Under the pieces are notes generated by a model. The model ran no database searches. It worked only from the letters and a program-made list of their open reading frames with translations, and was not told where the DNA came from. 11,003 nt of DNA from CAYYYP01 sp964475985 (GTDB lineage Bacteria > Bdellovibrionota > UBA1018 > CAYHWW01), in NCBI GenBank assembly GCA_964475985.1, contig CAYYYP010000073.1, positions 1-11,003 of the forward strand, given 5' to 3'. The translations under genes were made by a program, and so were the position numbers. Of this stretch, positions 5,811 to 11,003 are shown one piece after another (within the stretch, counting starts at the first letter, position 1; the number at the start of each line of letters is the position of its first letter).

Positions 5811-7343
5811 ATGTATTCCCAAAATTCCTTGCAATCTCATACGCCTGAAATCGTATCTCAGCAGCGCTGGTGGATTCTTGCGGCCGTGGGCTGTGGCACG
5901 TTCATGGCCACGTTGGACTCAAGCATCGTCAATGTTGCATTGCCATCCATCACGTCATCCCTGCAAACCACGCTCGCTTACTCACGTTGGGTCGTCATTT
6001 CCTATCTTTTCAGCATCACGACCCTGTTACTTTTTTTCGGAAAACTTTCAGACATTTTAGGACGCCGGCCCATTTTCCTCGTGGGCTTTGCAATTTTCAA
6101 TATCGGCAGCCTTTTTTGCGGACTCTCGCACACCATAAATGAGCTGATTCTTGCGAGGGCCTTACAAGGCCTGGGTTCAAGCATGCTCATGTCAAACGGG
6201 CCCGCAATCATTACTGCCGCTTTTGCGCCGTCTGAGCGAGGAAAGGCATTAGGAACTTTAGCCATGGTGGTTTCCGCAGGCCTCGCCGTGGGTCCCACCG
6301 TAGGTGGTCTTTTATTGAGAATCAGCAGCTGGCCCTTTATTTTTCTGACGAATATTCCCATTGGATTTATCGGACTCTATTTAACTTTGCGTTACCTGCC
6401 CAAAGGTGGCGCAAGGTGCCTTCCCGCAAGTTCAGCTGGGCAGAAGCCCCACGGTTCGTGCCCATCTAAACTTGAGACCTTTCGAGCGCAACTCAAAGGC
6501 CTGCAAAACTTTGACTGGCTTGGCACCTTTCTTTGGCTGTTTACCCAAATCGGAATCAGCATCGCACTCGATCGCGAAAACATCCTAAACTTACCTTCGG
6601 TGCTGCGCGCGCTTTTCTCGCTAGGATCCGTGGGACTCTTGCTGCTTTTCATCATTTGGGAATGGGGCGTTGATGATCCTATTCTCGATATGAACCTTTT
6701 TAATTCGCGTCTCTTCATCAATAGCAACGTCAGTTCTTTTTTTGCGTTCATGGGTATGAGCAGCATTACTTTGTTGATGCCGTTTTATTTCCAAAATATC
6801 CGCGCGCTTCCTGCCATGAGCATCGGGCTCATCATGACGACAATTCCGGCTACTATCTTTTGCATCGCACCGATTTCGGGACGAATGAGCGACCGTCATG
6901 GTTCCCGGTTTTTCTCCATTGCCGGAATCTCCATGGTGGCGCTTTCCCTCATCCTTCTGGGCGTAGATTGGTACGGGCTTCGGGAAAACAGCCCCATTCA
7001 TTGGATTGTATTTCATTTGATTTTATCTGGCGTAGGATTTGGCTTTTTTCAGACGCCCAACAGCCGCGCCATCATGGGGGATGTAGATCGAAGCCAACTC
7101 GGGGTCGCCTCCGCTCTCTTAGCGACCATGCGGAATTTAGGTTTAGTGATCGGCACCGGGCTTAGCAGCGCGATTCTTATGTACCTCTATCCGCGTTATC
7201 TCGCTCAATGGACCGACTCTCCCCAGGAAGCCTTCGTGCGGGCGTTGCGTCACACCTTTTTGATTATAGGTTGTCTCTGCACCGTCGGCATCGTGAGCGC
7301 CTCGTTTGCACGATCAAAGATGGAGACCGCAAAACAAAAATGA
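5811..7343 (+). CDS. MFS exporter, DHA2 (EmrB/QacA) family, 14 membrane helices
   Basis: A 510-residue inner-membrane drug/proton antiporter-type transporter, very close to the EmrB length. The DHA2 signature LDSSIVNVALPS is at 35-46. The loop motif A, GKLSDILGRRP, is at 77-87, and a degenerate second copy, GRMSDRHGSR, is at 357-366. Motif B (ARALQGLGSS, R116) spans 115-124, and the antiporter motif C, GLAVGPTVGG, spans 157-166. The protein starts at ATG 5811 with only a weak GGTGA upstream. The loop between helices 6 and 7 (about 196-233) is longer than usual, with a Cys/Pro/Gly-rich stretch. The substrate cannot be read from sequence. No TolC or EmrA partner is adjacent. The gene overlaps the following redoxin-like gene by ATGA, so the two are probably one operon divergent from the transketolase genes. 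Confidence 0.93.
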   Translation: MYSQNSLQSHTPEIVSQQRWWILAAVGCGTFMATLDSSIVNVALPSITSSLQTTLAYSRWVVISYLFSITTLLLFFGKLSDILGRRPIFLVGFAIFNIGSLFCGLSHTINELILARALQGLGSSMLMSNGPAIITAAFAPSERGKALGTLAMVVSAGLAVGPTVGGLLLRISSWPFIFLTNIPIGFIGLYLTLRYLPKGGARCLPASSAGQKPHGSCPSKLETFRAQLKGLQNFDWLGTFLWLFTQIGISIALDRENILNLPSVLRALFSLGSVGLLLLFIIWEWGVDDPILDMNLFNSRLFINSNVSSFFAFMGMSSITLLMPFYFQNIRALPAMSIGLIMTTIPATIFCIAPISGRMSDRHGSRFFSIAGISMVALSLILLGVDWYGLRENSPIHWIVFHLILSGVGFGFFQTPNSRAIMGDVDRSQLGVASALLATMRNLGLVIGTGLSSAILMYLYPRYLAQWTDSPQEAFVRALRHTFLIIGCLCTVGIVSASFARSKMETAKQK

Positions 7344-8563
7344 CTGAAGATCAAAAACAAACTTCTGCCTTGGATTGTGTCGGCGAGTTCATGGACTTAG
7401 GCCGCGATCTCAATTTTTACGTTGAACGTGAAAAAAGCATGCTTGAAAAAATGCAGTCTTCCAGCCTTTTTGCGGAAGAGACCATTAAGAGCGCGGATTT
7501 TGCGACTATTCAAGCCAAACAGCAGCTCAAACCTTTCTGGATGAATTCTGAACCATTGCTTGCGGCATATGTGGACGGCAAAGGAGAATCTTTCCTCTTT
7601 CAGTTGAGCGAGCGATTTAAAGGAAAAGTACTTCTATTCAATTTTTGGAACTCCACTTCACCGCAAAGCTTGGACACTCTCGATAAAACCAAAGCGCTTT
7701 TATTAAAGTATCAAAGTGCGGGGCTTGAACTCATTGGGGTACATAACAGCGTGTTTGATTTTGCCGCCCGACCAGAAATTCTTGCCGATATCGTTTACCA
7801 TAGTGGGGTTACCTATCCCGTTGTCAATGACCACGATTTTGCCATTTGGCGCGCATTTCAGTTAAGGTATTGGCCCACCCGTGTGCTGGTCTCGGCTGAC
7901 TTCAAGGTCCTTTACACCCAGGTCGGCGATGAAGGGTTTGACCTGCTCGAACAAGAAGTTCAAAATGCACTACGGGAAACCTTCCCCGGACTGCCCTGCC
8001 CGCGAATTCCGCCCGAGTCGCGCGAGGAGATTAGTCATATTAAAACTCCTGATCTCTATTTTTCCTTTGACCAAATTCATCAAGTCTCGATGCAAAAATT
8101 TTTGGAGTTGGGTTTCGAGCAGGTTTACCCGGCGCTTACGGAATCCGTGCCAGAAGGCAAAGTCGGATTTTGCGGTGCCTGGACATCCACGGCAACGGGC
8201 GTCGATTTTTCTAATGATGCTTACTCTAAAGGAAAGTTTACGGGATCATCCCAACTTAAGTTTCGTTGCCGAGCATCCAGTATTTATCTCATCGCCGGTT
8301 CAAAAAACTATGAACGCGGCGGGGTGATGGCCCAAGCCCTCGTCGAGGTTCTTTTAGACGGCAAACCTCTACGGCCCGAAGTACGGGGAAATGTTTGTAA
8401 GCTAGGTGCGGGCCGAAAAACCATCCTTGAAGTCACAACACCTAAGATGCACCAACTCGCCGCTAATCTTTCCATGAATGAGTCACACGAAATTGAGATC
8501 GTTGTAGAACAGGCCTACGCGGGAAATTTAGAAATCATGGGAGTGGTTTTCTCCGCCCGTTGA
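7340..8563 (+). CDS. Cysteine-less redoxin-fold protein with DipZ-like C-terminal domain
   Basis: A 407-residue soluble protein with no signal peptide. Residues about 65-215 match the thioredoxin-like domain of NHLRC2/TlpA/DipZ-type redoxins: a buried strand LLFNFW (98-103), IGVHNSVF at 132-139, HPVVND-like YPVVND at 159-164, and a WPT with the cis-proline (P179). At the active-site turn, where the family has CxxC, the sequence is STSPQS (105-110), so both cysteines are serines (S107 and S110). Residues about 275-405 resemble the C-terminal beta-rich module of DipZ proteins, with GAWTST, FRCRASSIYLIAG and VEVLLDGKPL. The N-terminal 64 residues are unassigned. Classic thiol-disulfide exchange through CxxC is therefore not expected, and a binding or scaffold role is inferred. 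ATG 7340 overlaps the exporter stop (ATGA); the frame opens further upstream, but that part is exporter coding sequence. Confidence 0.75.
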   Translation: MTEDQKQTSALDCVGEFMDLGRDLNFYVEREKSMLEKMQSSSLFAEETIKSADFATIQAKQQLKPFWMNSEPLLAAYVDGKGESFLFQLSERFKGKVLLFNFWNSTSPQSLDTLDKTKALLLKYQSAGLELIGVHNSVFDFAARPEILADIVYHSGVTYPVVNDHDFAIWRAFQLRYWPTRVLVSADFKVLYTQVGDEGFDLLEQEVQNALRETFPGLPCPRIPPESREEISHIKTPDLYFSFDQIHQVSMQKFLELGFEQVYPALTESVPEGKVGFCGAWTSTATGVDFSNDAYSKGKFTGSSQLKFRCRASSIYLIAGSKNYERGGVMAQALVEVLLDGKPLRPEVRGNVCKLGAGRKTILEVTTPKMHQLAANLSMNESHEIEIVVEQAYAGNLEIMGVVFSAR

Positions 8564-9499
8564 ATCGTGCAGCCGTAGGTTCCTTTGAAATTGATCGAAT
8601 TTCATTCGCTCCAAAGCCGTGTCCTTCACTAAACTTTTATAGGTTTCGGGATCTAAGTTTTTTAACTCAGCCGAAGTGGGATCCCCGGATTGCTCGCGCA
8701 CTAACTTCGAAAATGGATTTTCTTCGCGGAAAAAGCTGGTCTCAAGCGGTGGATCATTCCACGGGCATACTTGCTGGCAAATATCGCAGCCGGCGATCCA
8801 ACCCTCAGTGTGACTACGCACGAATTCGGGAACATCGCCGCGATTTTCGATGGTGTGATAAGCGATGCAAAGATTTGCATCTAGAATGTGTGGTTGAACT
8901 AAAGCTTGAGTCGGACAAGCCTCGATGCACTTGGTACAGCGACCGCAGTGATCCGTAGCGGGCGCATCCGGCACCAGCGGACAATCCGTTAAGAAACCGC
9001 CAAGGAAAAAGTAGCTTCCGGCCTTTTTATTTATAGCGCAGGTATTTTTCCCAATCCATCCCAGGCCCGCGCGCCAGGCCCAAAAACGCTCAAAAACCGG
9101 TTGGGCATCGACAAAAATATAATTTTGAAAACTCGTACCGGTTTCGGGATCAGTAAGCGTGCCGGTCAATTCCTGAATTTTTTCTCGAAGAATCACGTGA
9201 TAATCATAGGATTGAGCATAATTTGAAACTCGATTGGCTGGCCGCTCTTCCGTAGAATAAACCGCACCTAGCATTACAATGGATTTTGCTTCGGGTAACA
9301 AAAGCCGTGGATCAGTTTTTTTTGCAGCGTGTCTTTTTAAATATTCCATTGATGCGCCGTGCCCATTTTCGAGCCATTTTTCGTAACGCTGCGCCTGTGG
9401 CGCCAATGCGATATCATTGATGTCCGCCACACCAAAAAGATGAAAGCCAATTTCATTTGCCCGGTTTCTCAAAAGAAATTTCATGCTATTCATTTCCAA
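8528..9499 (-). CDS. queG: Epoxyqueuosine reductase QueG
   Basis: QueG reduces epoxyqueuosine to queuosine at the tRNA wobble base, the last step of queuosine synthesis, using cobalamin and two [4Fe-4S] clusters in the cytosol. The conserved DAQPVFER (131-138, proposed catalytic Asp131) is followed by AGLGWIGKNT (144-153). The ferredoxin-like motifs are CGRCTKCIEACP (185-196) and CDICQQVCP (238-246), with C211 between them. At 323 residues it is a short form lacking the C-terminal HEAT repeats of longer homologues. The start is probably TTG at 9499, because AAAGGAG lies six bases upstream on the minus strand. ATG 9493 would have a 12-base gap. The gene's 3' end overlaps the redoxin-like gene by 36 nt tail-to-tail, and its 5' end lies 14 nt from the divergent alkyltransferase gene. 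Confidence 0.94.
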   Translation of the reverse strand: MEMNSMKFLLRNRANEIGFHLFGVADINDIALAPQAQRYEKWLENGHGASMEYLKRHAAKKTDPRLLLPEAKSIVMLGAVYSTEERPANRVSNYAQSYDYHVILREKIQELTGTLTDPETGTSFQNYIFVDAQPVFERFWAWRAGLGWIGKNTCAINKKAGSYFFLGGFLTDCPLVPDAPATDHCGRCTKCIEACPTQALVQPHILDANLCIAYHTIENRGDVPEFVRSHTEGWIAGCDICQQVCPWNDPPLETSFFREENPFSKLVREQSGDPTSAELKNLDPETYKSLVKDTALERMKFDQFQRNLRLHDSTGGENHSHDF

Positions 9500-9500
9500 A

Positions 9501-9512
9501 TGAGGCTCCTTT
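9501..9512. promoter_or_regulatory. Back-to-back ribosome binding sites of two divergent genes
   Basis: TGAGG (9501-9505, plus strand) lies eight bases before GTG 9514 of the alkyltransferase. AAAGGAG (9506-9512, minus strand) lies six bases before TTG 9499 of queG. The two sites abut, so the promoters must lie inside the opposite gene. Confidence 0.5.
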
Positions 9513-9513
9513 C

Positions 9514-10206
9514 GTGAAAATGGTTCAATTCTGTACCCGCCTTTTTACCATTGAATTTCCTCACCTTTTGCCCCGGGCAAAAACCCGCATGGCCAAGCCC
9601 GCCCGACCTTCAAAAATAAAAGGCACCGGAGCCCTGCTGTTTGATGAGGCGGAAAACCTTTTGCGTGTTGTGCCGCCGCTTTATCACTTAGAGGAAGTTC
9701 ATAAAAAAATCCGCATTTTTCATGAAGCTTTTCTCTCCCATGGAAAAACCGCATTTCCTAAAGCCGCTTTTTCAAATATTTCGCCAAAGGAACTCTCTGA
9801 GATCATTTCCTTATATTTTCAAGAAGGTTTGCCCCTTCCGAATCTTTTTGACCCCAAAGTTGCCCATGTTTCTGGCTTATCTTCATTTCAAAATCTTTGT
9901 TTCAAGCACACTTGCATCATTCCGCTAGGTGAAACTCGGGCCTATAATTGGATTTCGCAGAAAATGCATAAACCAAAATGCGAGAGGGCCGTGGGCACGG
10001 CACTCAAATCGAATCCTTTCCCGCTTTTTGTGCCCTGCCACCGCGTCATTAAGAAGGATGGAGCCCTCGGTGGATTCATGGGTTCCCATGCTCCGGAAAC
10101 TTGGCACGGTCAGCTCAAAAAAATCTTGTTAGAACTGGAAGGGTTCCATCGCCAGCCCTCCTTGTTTGGTAACCATGGCTTGATCTCTTTGGAATCCTTC
10201 AACTGA
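9514..10206 (+). CDS. O6-alkylguanine-DNA alkyltransferase homologue (Ogt/MGMT family)
   Basis: The family removes alkyl groups from O6 of guanine by irreversible transfer to one cysteine. The C-terminal domain is well conserved: GETRAYNWIS (139-148), the helix with the arginine finger ERAVGTAL (157-164), the asparagine hinge N167, the active-site PCHRV (174-178, Cys175), and GALGGF (183-188). The N-terminal region of about 130 residues is divergent and basic, and about 20 extra residues follow the usual C-terminus. GTG 9514 is the best start, with TGAGG eight bases before it; ATG 9520 is possible. Upstream TTG 9457 would extend into queG and is unlikely. The gene is followed directly by the acyltransferase, whose apparent CTG start overlaps its TGA. 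No Ada regulatory domain is present, so it is an Ogt-type protein. An alkyltransferase-like (ATL) protein is excluded by the cysteine. Confidence 0.88.
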   Translation: MKMVQFCTRLFTIEFPHLLPRAKTRMAKPARPSKIKGTGALLFDEAENLLRVVPPLYHLEEVHKKIRIFHEAFLSHGKTAFPKAAFSNISPKELSEIISLYFQEGLPLPNLFDPKVAHVSGLSSFQNLCFKHTCIIPLGETRAYNWISQKMHKPKCERAVGTALKSNPFPLFVPCHRVIKKDGALGGFMGSHAPETWHGQLKKILLELEGFHRQPSLFGNHGLISLESFN

Positions 10207-11003
10207 AATACCGAGCGGACATCGATGGCCTGCGGGCTGTCGCCATACTTTTAGTGGTCATCTTTCATGCGTTTCCGCAGTTTTGTCCCGCTGGTTTTAC
10301 GGGCGTAAGCGTATTTTTCGTGATCTCGGGTTACCTCATCACAACCATTATCTTAAAGCGTCTCTACTTAGGTGAGTTCAGTTTCATGGAATTTTATGGG
10401 CATCGATTCCGGCGCATTGTCCCAAGTTTGGCGTTGGTGCTGGTTTTTACCGCCATAGTTGGAAGGTATCTGCTTTGGGCGGATGAATTTAAATCCTTAG
10501 GCAAACATATTTTTCATAGCGCCTTTTTTTCGGAAAATATTTTACTGAACCGCGAAGTAAATTATTTTGATATATCGGCGGATTTCAAGCCACTTCTGCA
10601 TTTCTGGTCTCTGGGCATTGAAGAACAATTTTACCTCGTGTGGCCCATTTTGCTTGTTTTGTGCGTGGGCAAAAAGAAAATATTTAGTCCCGTTTTAGTT
10701 TTTGGCTTAGGGGTAATTTCCCTGGTTTATAAACTGTATGAAATAGACCAAACTAGGTCCGATCTTTTTTACTTATTGCCCGCAAGGTTCTGGGAACTCA
10801 CGGCGGGAGGGGTTTTAGCTTATGCGCAGATCCGGCGTGCAAAAAGTTCGGTCCAGAGTTTTTCTTCCCATGTCCTGAGCGCATTTGCGTTTACCATGCT
10901 GTTAGGTTGGGCGTTTTTGCCCGTAACGGGAATGGCCCCTGCCCGGTGGCATATGATTTTGTCGGTACTGATTCCGGTGCTCACTACTTTTGGATTAATT
11001 TTT
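10203..11003 (+). CDS. Acyltransferase 3 (OafA/YrhL type) membrane protein, 5' part
   Basis: The first 267 codons of an inner-membrane acyltransferase that modifies surface sugars (lipopolysaccharide O-antigen, peptidoglycan or similar); the gene runs off the window. The N-terminus KYRADIDGLRAVAIL is the family hallmark. It is followed by a VIFHAFP motif with the essential histidine, GVSVFFVISGYLI, a basic YGHRFRRIVPSL motif, LLHFWSLGIEEQFYLVWP, and LLPARFWELTAGG. At least six hydrophobic helices are visible. The frame is open from 10173, but there is no ATG, GTG or TTG before the hallmark. The codon exactly at the expected start is CTG 10203, overlapping the preceding stop as CTGA. A weak GGAA lies nine bases upstream. 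The next in-frame ATG is well inside the protein and would remove essential motifs. The C-terminal part (SGNH domain or not) is unseen. Confidence 0.9.
   Translation, partial: MKYRADIDGLRAVAILLVVIFHAFPQFCPAGFTGVSVFFVISGYLITTIILKRLYLGEFSFMEFYGHRFRRIVPSLALVLVFTAIVGRYLLWADEFKSLGKHIFHSAFFSENILLNREVNYFDISADFKPLLHFWSLGIEEQFYLVWPILLVLCVGKKKIFSPVLVFGLGVISLVYKLYEIDQTRSDLFYLLPARFWELTAGGVLAYAQIRRAKSSVQSFSSHVLSAFAFTMLLGWAFLPVTGMAPARWHMILSVLIPVLTTFGLIF

Noticed and set aside
6621..7016. Minus-strand open frame opposite the exporter, rich in Asn, His, Lys and Arg
   Set aside because: The composition is what antisense reading of hydrophobic codons gives, and it has no start signal or domain.
7208..7339. 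N-terminal extension of the redoxin-like protein
   Set aside because: This stretch encodes the last membrane helix of the exporter in its proper frame. The shifted reading is Arg-rich and lacks family features, and ATG 7340 with its ATGA overlap is the natural start.
1..11003. Mobile element, CRISPR array, toxin-antitoxin or phage defence locus
   Set aside because: I saw no direct repeats with regular spacing, terminal inverted repeats, transposase or integrase motifs, tRNA, or paired small toxin/antitoxin genes.

Overview
The window reads as ordinary chromosomal DNA from a free-living bacterium. It is densely coded on both strands, with short overlaps and a moderate G+C content of just under half by eye. 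It has no rRNA, tRNA, CRISPR array, insertion sequence or phage gene. A Gram-negative cell is the best guess, because of Sec-type signal peptides on two unrecognised secreted proteins, an ArnT/PMT-like envelope glycosyltransferase and an OafA-type acyltransferase. The mosaic resembles Bdellovibrionota or related former Deltaproteobacteria, but this is an impression and not a demonstrated assignment.

Layout. Positions 1-2001 (+) hold the C-terminal part of a membrane glycosyltransferase, whose upstream in-frame sequence carries a TAA stop, followed with an 8-nt overlap by a stand-alone GIY-YIG/UvrC-like (Cho-like) nuclease. Positions 2065-3167 (+) hold an exported protein of unknown function that appears to be broken by a frameshift near 2886. 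Convergent to it, 3183-3722 (-) encodes a second small exported unknown. Positions 3844-5669 (-) encode a two-subunit transketolase (N-terminal then C-terminal subunit, ATGA-coupled). Divergent from it, 5811-8563 (+) is a two-gene unit: a 14-helix DHA2/EmrB-type MFS exporter, then by ATGA overlap a cytoplasmic thioredoxin-fold protein. That protein has lost both CxxC cysteines and carries a DipZ-like C-terminal domain. Positions 8528-9499 (-) encode epoxyqueuosine reductase QueG, overlapping the redoxin-like gene tail-to-tail by 36 nt. Starting 14 nt away on the other strand, 9514-10206 (+) encodes an O6-alkylguanine-DNA alkyltransferase homologue, followed without a gap by an acyltransferase-3 membrane protein that runs off the window and seems to start at CTG.

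Functionally this is a mixture: central carbon metabolism (transketolase), tRNA modification (QueG), DNA repair (Cho-like nuclease, alkyltransferase), envelope modification (glycosyltransferase, acyltransferase) and export (MFS). The pair I find most worth pursuing is the exporter with its co-translated, cysteine-less redoxin. I see no clear defence system or large novel locus.
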